Shown: positions 8,266 to 17,178, counted from the stretch's first letter. The stretch: DNA of 64,000 nucleotides from Neorhodopirellula lusitana (GCF_900182915.1 NZ_FXUG01000006.1:186001-250000), one strand, 5' to 3'. A program made the numbers and translations. Notes: generated by a model from the sequence alone, not told the origin.

Positions 8266-10095
8266 GTGTGGTTCCGGTCGAAAACAAACGAATCCGCCGA
8301 CATGGCCGTGGCCTCGGCCGGCGCGCAGCGAGAATCATTGACTTGCGAGATCGATGACACGCTGAGTTGGTCGGCGCAAAGCGACATGGTTGTGGAGACT
8401 CAGACGCTCCAGTGGGCGCCGTTGCAGACGACTCGTGTGCCGATCAAGTTACCGCCTCTGCGAGTCCAAACGAACGGGTTCTTGTTCCCCGAGGCGGCTT
8501 CGTGGATCCCCAAGGCGGCTCCCAACCCGAAGCCTGCGATCGCGGGTCGTATTGGCGAAGAGGATCCTGCAGCAAGCCTTAAGAAGTCTCGCCGCCGGAT
8601 CGGGAAGCATGCTCGGATCAAGCCGCCTAACGATATCGTGAAGCTGCAAGACCGACTGTACTACCTTTTGCAACCACCGCTGGATTTGTTGGTGGGCAGT
8701 GGTCAGCTGAATTTCCCTTTTGAGCCGTTCCCTTATCAACTTGATGGGATCGCGTACCTGTTTCCTCGCTACGCATGTGTGCTGGCGGATGAAATGGGTT
8801 TAGGGAAAACGATGCAAGCGATCAGCACCATGCGGATGCTGTTATGCAGCGGCGAGCTTCGCAGTATTCTGCTGGTTTGCCCAAAGCCCTTGGTGAGTAA
8901 CTGGATTCGAGAGTTTAGTGTCTGGGCGCCGGAAATTCCCGTCTCGGCGATCGAGGGCAACGCCGCCAAACGTGAGTTCCAGTGGCGTGCACCGGAGTTT
9001 CCGGTCAAGATTGCCAACTACGAACTGTTGATGCGGGACAAAGAGATTGTCTTGGAAGGCGGGCTGCATTTTGACCTCGTCGCGCTCGACGAAGCACAAC
9101 GCATCAAGAATAGTAGTAATTCAACCAGCGAGATCGTTAAGGCGATTCCTCGTACTCGTTCGTGGGCTTTGACCGGCACGCCGGTCGAAAACTCCCCGGA
9201 CGACTTAGTTGGTATTTTTGACTTTTTGTCGCCAGGCTATTTGACCGCCGGCATGCCGTTGCCACAAATGGCGAAGGCGGCCAGCGACTATATTCTGCGA
9301 CGCACCAAAGACATGGTGCTCGACGACATGCCGCCGAAACTGTTTCGTGACGCCGATGTCGACCTCACGCCTGAGCAATGGCAGCGGTACGAGGCGGCCG
9401 AGACCGAAGGAATCGTGCACCTGGAAGAACTTGAAGAATCGCTGACGATCCAACACGTTTTTGAATTGGTCCTTCGTCTGAAACAGATCTGCAACTTTGA
9501 CCCCGTAACCGGCGCCAGTGCCAAATTACAGCGTCTGGAAGCTGATATGGAAGAGGTGGCTGCCAGTGGCCACAAAGCGATTTTATTCAGCCAGTGGACG
9601 AAAACGATCGAGAAGATGAAACCAGCTTTGGCTCGTTACAATCCGCTCGAGTACCACGGGAAAATCCCGCACAAGCAACGCGAACAGGTGATCGACCGTT
9701 TTAAAAACGATCCCGATGCCAATATCATTTTGATGAGCTACGGCGCTGGTAGCGTGGGCCTGAACTTGCAGTTTTGCCGTTACGTGTTCCTGTTCGATCG
9801 TTGGTGGAATCCGGCGATTGAAGATCAGGCGATTAATCGGGCCCACCGTATTGGTGCGGCCGGTAGCGTGACGGTCACGCGTATGATGGCGGCGAACACG
9901 ATCGAGCAACGCATCGCAGCGGTGCTTGACGAAAAACGAGAGATGTTCGACGCCTTGTTCGCAACGCAACACAGCAACGAAGTCGCAACCAAGCCACACA
10001 AGAACAGCCCGCTGTCACGCACCGGTGGCCTATCACGCGATGAGATTTTCGGACTGTTTGATCTTCGCGCCCCCGGTGGAAAGAAAGTCGCCTAG
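8266..10095 (+). CDS. SNF2-family DEAD/DEAH-like ATPase (helicase)
   Basis: 609 residues. All SNF2 motifs are present: DEMGLGKT (175-182), DEAQ (275-278), ALTGTPVEN, LFSQWT, and DRWWNPAIEDQAINRAHRIG with the arginine finger region. The compact size, without SWIM or HARE domains, matches bacterial RapA/HepA-like SNF2 proteins that move on double-stranded DNA in transcription or repair. About 150 residues precede the helicase core and have no recognisable domain. The GTG at 8266 directly abuts the upstream stop, with GAGGG about 10 bases before it; an in-frame ATG at 8302 is the alternative start. Confidence 0.92.
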   Translation: MWFRSKTNESADMAVASAGAQRESLTCEIDDTLSWSAQSDMVVETQTLQWAPLQTTRVPIKLPPLRVQTNGFLFPEAASWIPKAAPNPKPAIAGRIGEEDPAASLKKSRRRIGKHARIKPPNDIVKLQDRLYYLLQPPLDLLVGSGQLNFPFEPFPYQLDGIAYLFPRYACVLADEMGLGKTMQAISTMRMLLCSGELRSILLVCPKPLVSNWIREFSVWAPEIPVSAIEGNAAKREFQWRAPEFPVKIANYELLMRDKEIVLEGGLHFDLVALDEAQRIKNSSNSTSEIVKAIPRTRSWALTGTPVENSPDDLVGIFDFLSPGYLTAGMPLPQMAKAASDYILRRTKDMVLDDMPPKLFRDADVDLTPEQWQRYEAAETEGIVHLEELEESLTIQHVFELVLRLKQICNFDPVTGASAKLQRLEADMEEVAASGHKAILFSQWTKTIEKMKPALARYNPLEYHGKIPHKQREQVIDRFKNDPDANIILMSYGAGSVGLNLQFCRYVFLFDRWWNPAIEDQAINRAHRIGAAGSVTVTRMMAANTIEQRIAAVLDEKREMFDALFATQHSNEVATKPHKNSPLSRTGGLSRDEIFGLFDLRAPGGKKVA

Positions 10096-10104
10096 TTGCG
10101 ACTT
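10085..10104 (+). terminator. Hairpin over the SNF2 stop codon
   Basis: AAGTCGC and GCGACTT form a 7-bp stem with a 6-base loop that contains the TAG stop codon. There is no T tract after it, so it is a weak terminator candidate between convergent genes. Confidence 0.3.
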
Positions 10105-10153
10105 ATCGGTCACTCGTCCAACACTGGCAACCCGCATAGATAGGCATTATTGA

Positions 10154-11311
10154 TCAGTCCGTTAGCCATGCTTGCATGGTGTCAGCTGTTTCAGGTCGCA
10201 GGCGTGCCACATCGTTGATATCGCACGCGTCATCTGGCTTCAAATACAGGCTGCCGTCGACGGTTAATTCATCGCTTGGATTGGCGACATAGAACCAGCG
10301 GTCGGTGGTTGCGGCGATTCGAGTGCCGGCATGATCTGTGATCACGGATTGATCTTCTTGTGTGGCTGCCCACGCATCCGGTTGAACGAAGTTGTCGTCG
10401 GACTGCGTTAGGATGTTTCCAATCTGGTCAGCCGTCATCACGTTGCGGTTTCGGACTCCCATCGCCCAGTCAGGCGAGGACGCGGTTGGGTCCTCTTGTT
10501 GTCGGTGTCCGACCAGGAATGGGACATGCAAATGGCAAGATCGGATCGCTCCGCTGCGGTGGCCGATCGCGTTGTTTTGTCCTAGGGCGAATCCGCTGGT
10601 TCCGGCGATCACAACGGGATCGTTGATGCGGTCGGCACTGACGTCACAGAGCAGCTGCACGACGGCGTCGATCAACCGAATTTGGCAACCGTACGTTCGC
10701 ATCCATGCCATGATCCAATCCGGGTCATCTTCATTGGCAATTGTACAATTCGGTGGTTGCCACCCCTCGAGGATGGCTGCCACGTGTTCGCTTTGGGGAG
10801 CGACGGGCTGACCGTGGGAACGCATCTCCTCTTCAATGGTTTCGGAAGGATCGAGCGGCCCGTCATCGAGATCGTCAAAGAAGTCGATTGGAAACAAGTA
10901 TCGCGGAGCGTCCCAGCACCGGGTCAAAAATCGACTGTGTAGCCAAACGTCGCGACCGGCCACCAATTGCTCACTCGCAACCGCAGCCAATGCGGCCAGG
11001 GTGGTTTCTTCGATCGAGTCGGCAACCATCGCTTCCCGGTTTGGAACGTGGATCAGTTCACTGACGCGATCCATGGAAGATCGTTCGGCTAATCGTTCGT
11101 CGTCCGTGACCAACGACAGGCCTTCGAACGCCGGATTGGGGGCACTGAGCCAGCGGTCGAGCTGGGCCAGGGGGTCGGTCGTGCTGGTGATGACTCGATC
11201 CCACGTGGTTCCACTGGCAGCGAGTGCGTCCATCGTTTCCGTCCGATTCCAAGACGATCCGTAGCAGGACAACGCGGCGGGCGAAAAACCCTCGAAGGTA
11301 AGCAGCAGCAT
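10154..11311 (-). CDS. Sulfatase / alkaline-phosphatase-fold protein lacking catalytic motifs
   Basis: 385 residues from the ATG at 11311, which falls exactly at the first strand of the fold (MLLLTFEGFSPAALSCYG). That stretch mirrors the sulfatase start in which Asp residues bind metal, and the later SGFALGQNNAIGHRS and HVPFLV segments mirror the second metal site and following strand. The usual Asp pair, the CxPSR/CxPAR nucleophile and the DHG motif are absent (FEG, TDPLAQ and TSG in their places). So it looks like an inactive or repurposed member. The open frame continues upstream to 11641 but runs through a tandem repeat and is not convincing. No RBS is visible. Function unknown. Confidence 0.65.
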   Translation of the reverse strand: MLLLTFEGFSPAALSCYGSSWNRTETMDALAASGTTWDRVITSTTDPLAQLDRWLSAPNPAFEGLSLVTDDERLAERSSMDRVSELIHVPNREAMVADSIEETTLAALAAVASEQLVAGRDVWLHSRFLTRCWDAPRYLFPIDFFDDLDDGPLDPSETIEEEMRSHGQPVAPQSEHVAAILEGWQPPNCTIANEDDPDWIMAWMRTYGCQIRLIDAVVQLLCDVSADRINDPVVIAGTSGFALGQNNAIGHRSGAIRSCHLHVPFLVGHRQQEDPTASSPDWAMGVRNRNVMTADQIGNILTQSDDNFVQPDAWAATQEDQSVITDHAGTRIAATTDRWFYVANPSDELTVDGSLYLKPDDACDINDVARLRPETADTMQAWLTD

Positions 11312-11454
11312 CAAAAATGATCGATTGAAGGCAGTTTTGGACAGTTTCCAGGCAATCTGGGTAGATGAACTCGCGCACATCCCATTTTCGCAGCCTAGGT
11401 TTTCAACAGACAGTCTGTTCGCCAGACCACTGCACTGTAACCCGGCCATTGTTC

Positions 11455-11589
11455 GAAACCTGAACCTAGCTTTCGTTGAATAACGAACCAGGATTGATTC
11501 GAAACCTGCATTTAGCGCGATTTGAAACCCGAAACGGGGTGATTTGAAGCGCGAAACAGGGCGTTCTGAAACCCCAAGTGGGTGAGAAC
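11455..11589. repeat. Six imperfect 22-23 bp tandem repeats
   Basis: Units start at 11455, 11478, 11501, 11524, 11546 and 11568, each beginning with GAA, mostly GAAACC, and in the clearest units continuing as CGAAACRGGG. The array lies between the divergent sulfatase-like gene and the glycosyltransferase gene. No long inverted symmetry is visible within a unit. It could be a regulatory iteron-like array or a decayed minisatellite. Confidence 0.6.
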
Positions 11590-11685
11590 AGCAATCCGCA
11601 CTGATCTGTGTTTCGGTCGGGGCCCGGGCGTTTGGCGACATTCTGCACCACGTTCATATCACACCACGTTACGCCCATCATTGCT

Positions 11686-12663
11686 ATGACGAATTCGACA
11701 TACTCTTCGACAACGCCCGCGTCTTCTGTCGTCGTGGTGAACCCGAACAAGGCCGCAGGCACGTCCGCGGGCCAGCCAGCCAATTCGGCTGGGCCGATTG
11801 ACTCGGGAAGTCGCGTAGGGGCGCCGCCAGTTTCAGCCACGCCGGTTACCTACCCGGGGTCGTCACCCGGATCACCAGTCGCAGTCCAACGTGAGCGTGA
11901 CACCGAGGTCGTTTGGAACGTTCCTTTCGACCGCTTGGACATGTCACAAAGCATTGACGCGATCGGGGAGCTGGTTGCACAAGATCGCCCGAGTTACGTC
12001 GTGACAGCCAACCTGAATTACTGCATGTTGCACGACCAGGACGAATCGGTTCGTGAAATCACGCGAGCTGCCGACTTGGTTCTCGCCGATGGCCAGCCGA
12101 TCGTGTGGCGAAGTCAGCTTGACGGGAATCCGCTTCCTGAACGGGTCGCTGGAAGCGAGATGATCATTCATTTGTGCGAACGGGCCGCTAAAGAAGGATG
12201 GCGAGTCTATTTCTTGGGCGGTGCCGAAGGTGTTGCCGAGACCTGTGCCACGCGTTTGCAAGCTGATTTTCCAGGCTTGCAAGTTGCCGGTACAGAGTGC
12301 CCGCCGTTCCGCCAGTTAACCGACCAAGAGCACGCTGAACAACTTGCTCGTATTCGCTATTCGGAAACAGATTTACTGTTCGTTGCTTTCGGGCAACCTA
12401 AGGGTGAAAAATGGATTCACGAAAACCTCAGTTCGCTCGGGAACGCGTGCTGCATTCAACTCGGAGCGTCTTTCGACTTCATCGCCGGAACCGCCGTTCG
12501 TGCTCCCGAAGCCTATCAAAAGTTCGGGATGGAGTGGGCCTATCGAATGGCCCGCGATCCCAAACGGCTTGTCCCACGGTATGCCGGTAACGGCTGGTTC
12601 CTTGCCAAGGCATTGCTGCGTGATTGGCAGCGGCAAGTGAAGAGCTGGGGCATGTGGGACTGA
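11686..12663 (+). CDS. WecG/TagA/CpsF family glycosyltransferase (GT26)
   Basis: 325 residues from the ATG at 11686; a GTG at 11608 is an alternative but the added stretch looks non-coding. After a Ser/Thr/Pro-rich N-terminus (about 65 residues) the GT26 fold is clear: NVPFDRLDMSQSIDAI, VVTANLNYCMLHDQD, ADGQPIVW, YFLGGAEGVAE, VAFGQPKGEKWI and RAPEAYQKFGMEWAYR. The family transfers N-acetylmannosamine(uronic acid) or related sugars from UDP donors to lipid-linked acceptors in wall or exopolysaccharide synthesis. The catalytic Asp is probably in the LADGQP motif. No other polysaccharide genes are adjacent, so the pathway is uncertain. Confidence 0.9.
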   Translation: MTNSTYSSTTPASSVVVVNPNKAAGTSAGQPANSAGPIDSGSRVGAPPVSATPVTYPGSSPGSPVAVQRERDTEVVWNVPFDRLDMSQSIDAIGELVAQDRPSYVVTANLNYCMLHDQDESVREITRAADLVLADGQPIVWRSQLDGNPLPERVAGSEMIIHLCERAAKEGWRVYFLGGAEGVAETCATRLQADFPGLQVAGTECPPFRQLTDQEHAEQLARIRYSETDLLFVAFGQPKGEKWIHENLSSLGNACCIQLGASFDFIAGTAVRAPEAYQKFGMEWAYRMARDPKRLVPRYAGNGWFLAKALLRDWQRQVKSWGMWD

Positions 12664-12715
12664 TCTGCTTATAATCCGCACTGTGATAAGTCCGGCCGCA
12701 TCATTCCCGCCAAGC

Positions 12716-12742
12716 GGGGCCGATAAAAACGGCCCCACTTTT
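12716..12742 (+). terminator. Rho-independent terminator after the glycosyltransferase
   Basis: GGGGCCG (12716-12722) and CGGCCCC (12730-12736) form a perfect 7-bp GC stem with a 7-base A-rich loop, followed by ACTTTT. It ends the plus-strand gene and lies between convergent genes. Confidence 0.7.
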
Positions 12743-12800
12743 ACGTTGACAGGGATGGCGTAAACACGGATGCCGTGAAAATGCCAACGACACAGTTGCC

Positions 12801-14366
12801 TTAAGCGAACTGGTAGCCTTCTTCGCCGTGGTCGACGATGTCCAAACCACGCTGTTCACTTTCAGCCGGTACACGGATGCCGATGATCGCATCGATCAGT
12901 TTCAGCAGAATCAAGCTGCCGATGCCGGCGAACAAGAATGTGATCACCACGGCCACGATTTGCCCGATCACCAAGGCGGGGTCGCCACCGGATTCGATCA
13001 GGCCAATCTTGCCGCCATTTTCGGTGACATCCCAGACTGCCCGTGAGGCGAAGACGCCGGTCAAAACCGCGCCCAGAATACCGCCGACACCGTGGATACC
13101 AAAAGCATCCAACGCGTCGTCGTATCCCAGTTGATGCTTGAGCTTCGAGCACGCCCAGTAACAAATCGTTCCTGCCATGGCGCCCATTAGCAGTGCTGGC
13201 ATGGGCTGTACGAAACCAGCGGCGGGTGTGATGCAAACCAATCCGGCCACCGCACCACTACTGGCACCTAGGACGGTCGGTTTGCCCAGAACCATCCACT
13301 CAATCAAGACCCACGCGACCGCGCCTGCGGCGGCGGAGAAGTGAGTCACGGCAAACGCGCTGCTGGTGATTTCGTCGGAGAGCAATTCACTGCCCGCATT
13401 GAATCCAAACCAGCCCACCCACAGCATCGAAGCCCCGATCGCGGTGTAGGTCAGGTTGTGCGGTTGAAGTGGTTCCTTGGGGTATCCCATGCGGGGACCG
13501 ATTAGCACGGCCGCGACCAAGGCGGACACTCCGCTGCTGATGTGAACGACGGTCCCGCCAGCGAAGTCCAGTGCACCGCCCATGATGCCGTCTTCGCCAA
13601 AGGCCAATGGACCACCGTCCCAAACCCAGTGCGTCAACGGGCAGTAAATGAATGTGCCCCAAAGGATCGAGTAGATCGCCATCGCACTGAACTTCATCCG
13701 TTCGGCGAACGCACCGCAGATCAGTGCAGGGGTGATGATGAAGAACATGCCTTGAAACAACATGTGCGTCAGTAGCGGAATTTCGGGCGAGTACATCGGT
13801 GTGATCACGCCACTGGCGTCATCAGGCCAGGTTCGCTGAACACCGTTCATCATCAAGTGATCAAAGTTACCGAACCAGCGACCGTCGCCACCGAAGGCGA
13901 ACGAGTAACCGTACAACGCCCACAGCACCGTCATCATTCCCATCAGGAAGATGCACTGCATCATGACGCTCAAAACGTTTTTACGACGAACTAGTCCGCC
14001 ATAAAATAATGCCAGTCCCGGCGCGGTCATGAATAAAACCAAGGCACAGCTCATCAGCATCCAGCCGTTGTGGCCGGCCAAAGCAGCCGAATCGACTTGT
14101 GCTTTCAGACTCTCGAGAGTGATCTCCTCGGCCGCTTCGTCGGCTACCACGGCCAGTTCCGATGCGGGATCCACCACCGCGGTGCCTGTTTCTGTACCGG
14201 CATCCAATTCTGAGCTGGCGTTGGAGGCCGAGTCGGAATCTTGGGCTGATCCGGGAACGGCAATGAAGGCTAGCGTCACAGCAAGCAAGCCGGCCAGGAA
14301 TTTACCTGCTAGTAAATTGCCCGCGGAAAATCTACCAGCCGAGCCACCGTCAACGCCCGATGTCAT
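12801..14366 (-). CDS. amtB: Ammonium transporter
   Basis: 521 residues from the ATG at 14366, which gives a signal peptide ending near VPGSAQ; the frame is open to 14549 but the extra Arg/Pro-rich stretch is doubtful. An acidic, Ser/Ala-rich periplasmic segment follows, then eleven membrane helices of the Amt/Rh fold, starting at NGWMLMSCALVLFMTAPGLA. The two conserved pore histidines are seen in GGTVVHISSGVSA and FGIHGVGGILG. The channel takes up ammonium/ammonia across the inner membrane. No glnK/glnB gene lies next to it, unlike many bacteria. The short C-terminal tail ends with GLDIVDHGEEGYQFA, close to the Amt C-terminal regulatory segment. Confidence 0.93.
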   Translation of the reverse strand: MTSGVDGGSAGRFSAGNLLAGKFLAGLLAVTLAFIAVPGSAQDSDSASNASSELDAGTETGTAVVDPASELAVVADEAAEEITLESLKAQVDSAALAGHNGWMLMSCALVLFMTAPGLALFYGGLVRRKNVLSVMMQCIFLMGMMTVLWALYGYSFAFGGDGRWFGNFDHLMMNGVQRTWPDDASGVITPMYSPEIPLLTHMLFQGMFFIITPALICGAFAERMKFSAMAIYSILWGTFIYCPLTHWVWDGGPLAFGEDGIMGGALDFAGGTVVHISSGVSALVAAVLIGPRMGYPKEPLQPHNLTYTAIGASMLWVGWFGFNAGSELLSDEITSSAFAVTHFSAAAGAVAWVLIEWMVLGKPTVLGASSGAVAGLVCITPAAGFVQPMPALLMGAMAGTICYWACSKLKHQLGYDDALDAFGIHGVGGILGAVLTGVFASRAVWDVTENGGKIGLIESGGDPALVIGQIVAVVITFLFAGIGSLILLKLIDAIIGIRVPAESEQRGLDIVDHGEEGYQFA

Positions 14367-14643
14367 GCTCGTTGTCCTACGAGGCACCATCTTGGTCGCC
14401 GGAACCATGGTTGTGTGACGGGAACCCCGAAGTGGTTCTCCGGATTGCCTATGAGGCTTCAAACGGGAAGACATGAGATCTGAGGGCTCCAAGGCGGGAA
14501 AGATCCGATGACGCAACCCGCTTACCTTTCCGAAAAGGTTGTTGGTCATCGTGGGTAATTCGCTAGAATAATAAGGCTACTCGAGATGGTTCGATACCCG
14601 AGGATTCAGGTCGTTACCATCGTTTCACCCACAAGGGGCTCCA

Positions 14644-15942
14644 TTGCGTTTCATCTTCATTCGTCCCGCTGTGCTCGCGATCGCGTTGTTTTGCGTTGGT
14701 GGACTTCCTGTCGCTACCCAGGCAATCGCCCAGCCGGCCGGAAATTCGACCGAAAACACGGCGGAACTTGCTCAAATTGAAACTGCGATTTCTGACCTGA
14801 CCAGCGATTCCTACCTGCGTCGCAAGCGGGCCACCACCGAACTGATACGGATTGGCGCCGCAGCGGTCGCCCCGTTGGTCGATCAGCTTGAGTCAGGCGA
14901 CTTGGAAACAACCGAGCGGGTTTTGAGCGTTCTGCAAGAAGTTGCGATTCGGTCTCCAATCGGCACCACGGTCAGCAACGCACCAACCACACTGAAGTCT
15001 TCCGATACACAGAAGTCGCCTGATACGAAGGAGTCACCCGGCACACAGGAGTCTTCCGATACACAGGGGGCTTCAGCCACGCAACCGTCTTCTGCTACGC
15101 AGGCCTCTCCTGATATCGCGTGGGTAGAACTTGAGCGAGTCTCCACCCTTGGGGGCAGTCGCGGGACCCGGGCCAAACTCGCCGTCAAAGAAGTTCGCGA
15201 CGTGCGACGTGCGCGAGCAGTCCAGATTCTGGGCGATAGCGGTGTTTTCATTGGCATGACCGACTTCATCATCGGCGCCCGTGAGCAGATCAAACAAATC
15301 GTCGAGATCGATGACTCTTTCGAAGGCGACTTGCGACTGATGGATTTGTTGCGATGGGTCGACGGCATCGAGTTCGCCCGGATCAAGGGCTCGGCGATTC
15401 GCAAAGAAGTGCTGGCCGGGATCATCCAGATGCCCGACTTGCAAACTCTGTCGATCATGCAAGGTGAACTTTCACTCGACGAACTAAAAACGCTTGGCGG
15501 TATCGACGAACTGCGTAACCTTGAACTGCGTTACGTGCCAATGGATGGGGAACGCGTGGACCAACTGGCAACGCTTCCCATTCGCGTTTCACTGACGCTA
15601 AATGGCACCGCTGCCCCGATCGATCGTGTCGACGCGCTTCGCCGCACCGTGCCAGGGTTAACGATTGACCTGAAACAGGGCGGTTTCCTGGGAGTTCGTT
15701 GTTTTGACAATTTCAATGAGTGTCTGATCAACGAAGTGATTATCGGGAAAGCGGCTGAGCAAGCCGGTCTGCTGCCGGGTGATGTGATTGTGGAGGCGGA
15801 TGGGAAGCCAATCAAGCAATTCAAGGATCTGCAGGAAGCCATCAACGCTCATATTCCTGGCGATACGATTGAGATCAATTATCGACGCGGAATGGCTGAT
15901 TTTCAAACGAAGGCCAAGTTGGGCAAGCTGGAAGATCATTGA
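14644..15942 (+). CDS. Secreted HEAT/LRR-like protein with C-terminal PDZ domain
   Basis: 432 residues with a TTG start at 14644 and a clear signal peptide (about 1-29, ending near AIAQ). A HEAT-like helical pair (LRRKRATTELIRIGAAAVAPLV) comes first, then a 6-residue tandem-repeat linker (about 118-157), then irregular leucine-rich repeats (MPDLQTLSIMQGELSLDELK). A PDZ domain closes the protein, with the carboxylate-binding strand near FLGVRCF and the pattern AEQAGLLPGDVIVEADGKPI. No protease triad is present, so it is probably an envelope scaffold or adaptor. The stop overlaps the ATG of mutY by one base (TGATG), an odd pairing of an exported protein with a DNA repair enzyme. Confidence 0.8.
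   Translation: MRFIFIRPAVLAIALFCVGGLPVATQAIAQPAGNSTENTAELAQIETAISDLTSDSYLRRKRATTELIRIGAAAVAPLVDQLESGDLETTERVLSVLQEVAIRSPIGTTVSNAPTTLKSSDTQKSPDTKESPGTQESSDTQGASATQPSSATQASPDIAWVELERVSTLGGSRGTRAKLAVKEVRDVRRARAVQILGDSGVFIGMTDFIIGAREQIKQIVEIDDSFEGDLRLMDLLRWVDGIEFARIKGSAIRKEVLAGIIQMPDLQTLSIMQGELSLDELKTLGGIDELRNLELRYVPMDGERVDQLATLPIRVSLTLNGTAAPIDRVDALRRTVPGLTIDLKQGGFLGVRCFDNFNECLINEVIIGKAAEQAGLLPGDVIVEADGKPIKQFKDLQEAINAHIPGDTIEINYRRGMADFQTKAKLGKLEDH
14995..15114 (+). repeat. 18-bp in-frame tandem repeat (about 6.7 units)
   Basis: Units of 18 bp start at 14995, 15013, 15031, 15049, 15067, 15085 and 15103 and encode a six-residue Ser/Thr/Gln/Lys-rich repeat of the type KSSDTQ / ESPGTQ. Units 1 and 4 are nearly identical, and the last units drift to Ala. 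The array forms the linker between the HEAT-like and leucine-rich parts of the secreted PDZ protein and may vary in copy number between strains. Confidence 0.8.
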
Positions 15943-17102
15943 TGGAAGCGTCCAAGGTCCAACGACCTGAATTCCAGCGACTTGCCGACACTCGCGTCCG
16001 CAGTCGCTTGCGAAAACAACTGCTTGATTGGTTTACCGAATCAGCTCGCGATCTGCCCTGGCGGCGAGACCCAACACCCTACAAGGTTTGGGTTAGCGAG
16101 ATCATGTGCCAGCAAACGCAGATTGCGACCGTCATCCCATACTTCGAGCGATTCATCGCAAAGTATCCAGACGAATCCGCTCTGGCACAAAGCGATGAAG
16201 CGGAGTTGATGCGGCTTTGGGAAGGCCTTGGTTACTACCGGCGAGCTCGAAGCTTGCGAGCCGCCGCGCAAGTGATCGTGGAAGAACATCAGGGGCAGTT
16301 CCCGCTTGCTTTCGACGCGGTGCTCGCCCTGCCGGGGATCGGCCGGTATACCGCGGGCGCAATCCTTTCCATTTCTCAAAACCAACGTCTGCCCATTTTG
16401 GAAGGCAACACCATCCGGGTTTTTAGTCGTTGGATTGGGATGCGAGACCCGGTGGACGAAAAAGCGACGCAAGATGTTTTGTGGCAACTTTCAGAAACGA
16501 TGCTGCCGGCAACCAAGCCGAGCCAAGTCTCTCGCGAAATTGGTCCTGCTGCGTTCAACCAAGCTGCGATGGAACTCGGTGCATTGGTTTGCACTCCACG
16601 TCAACCGAAGTGCCTTTTGTGTCCTGTCGCCAAACAGTGCGAAGCCTATCGGATGGGTTGGCAAGAAGAGATTCCGATCAAACTTGGAAAGACCAAATAC
16701 GAATCTCGGACGGAGTACGCCGCCTTACTTCAGGATGCATCGAAACGCTGGCTGGTTCGCCAACTTCCCGAAGGCGTGCGTTTCGCCGGTATGTGGGATT
16801 TCCCCAAGGCGGGACCTCCGCAAGCCAACAGCGTCCAGCATTTTGAACGCTGGCTATCCAGCGAACTCGGTGGTCATGTTCGCTTGGGTGACGTCAATCA
16901 CACGATGAAACACGCCGTTACGAAATACCGGATTACTTTGCAGGTGCATCTTGCGGATTGGAAACCCGAGCAAGATTCTTTGCCTAAAGGCAATCCGCTG
17001 CCAACGGGATGGAAATACTGCACCGCGGCGCAATTGTCGAAGCTTCCCATGAGCACGACCGGACGAAGGTTGCTCAAACGTGTCACTGCCCGTGCGGATT
17101 GA
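15942..17102 (+). CDS. mutY: A/G-specific adenine DNA glycosylase
   Basis: 386 residues from the ATG at 15942. The HhH-GPD domain has Glu53 in VSEIMCQQTQ (the catalytic Glu of MutY), the helix-hairpin-helix LPGIGRYTAGAIL, and the 4Fe-4S ligands in CTPRQPKCLLCPVAKQC, spaced C-x6-C-x2-C-x5-C. The C-terminal half is the NUDIX-like domain that recognises 8-oxoG. It removes adenine opposite 8-oxoguanine. Oddity: the position of the catalytic Asp (LDGN in E. coli and Geobacillus MutY) is Glu154 here (ILEGNTIRVFSR). Translation is probably coupled to the upstream PDZ-protein gene (TGATG). Confidence 0.93.
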   Translation: MEASKVQRPEFQRLADTRVRSRLRKQLLDWFTESARDLPWRRDPTPYKVWVSEIMCQQTQIATVIPYFERFIAKYPDESALAQSDEAELMRLWEGLGYYRRARSLRAAAQVIVEEHQGQFPLAFDAVLALPGIGRYTAGAILSISQNQRLPILEGNTIRVFSRWIGMRDPVDEKATQDVLWQLSETMLPATKPSQVSREIGPAAFNQAAMELGALVCTPRQPKCLLCPVAKQCEAYRMGWQEEIPIKLGKTKYESRTEYAALLQDASKRWLVRQLPEGVRFAGMWDFPKAGPPQANSVQHFERWLSSELGGHVRLGDVNHTMKHAVTKYRITLQVHLADWKPEQDSLPKGNPLPTGWKYCTAAQLSKLPMSTTGRRLLKRVTARAD

Positions 17103-17103
17103 A

Positions 17104-17119
17104 GCATGAGTCGTCATGC
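17104..17119. terminator. Small hairpin between convergent mutY and fliK
   Basis: GCATGA and TCATGC pair around a 4-base loop directly after the mutY stop. There is no T tract, so termination is only a possibility. Confidence 0.3.
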
Positions 17120-17178
17120 ATTGAAGCTAGGATGAGACCTCGGATCTTGTCGTCGAAGTCACCACGCCAGGTCGTTTG

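Noticed and set aside
11312-11641. Upstream extension of the sulfatase-like gene to 11641
   Set aside because: The extra 110 codons read through the tandem repeat array, and the fold starts at the ATG at 11311.
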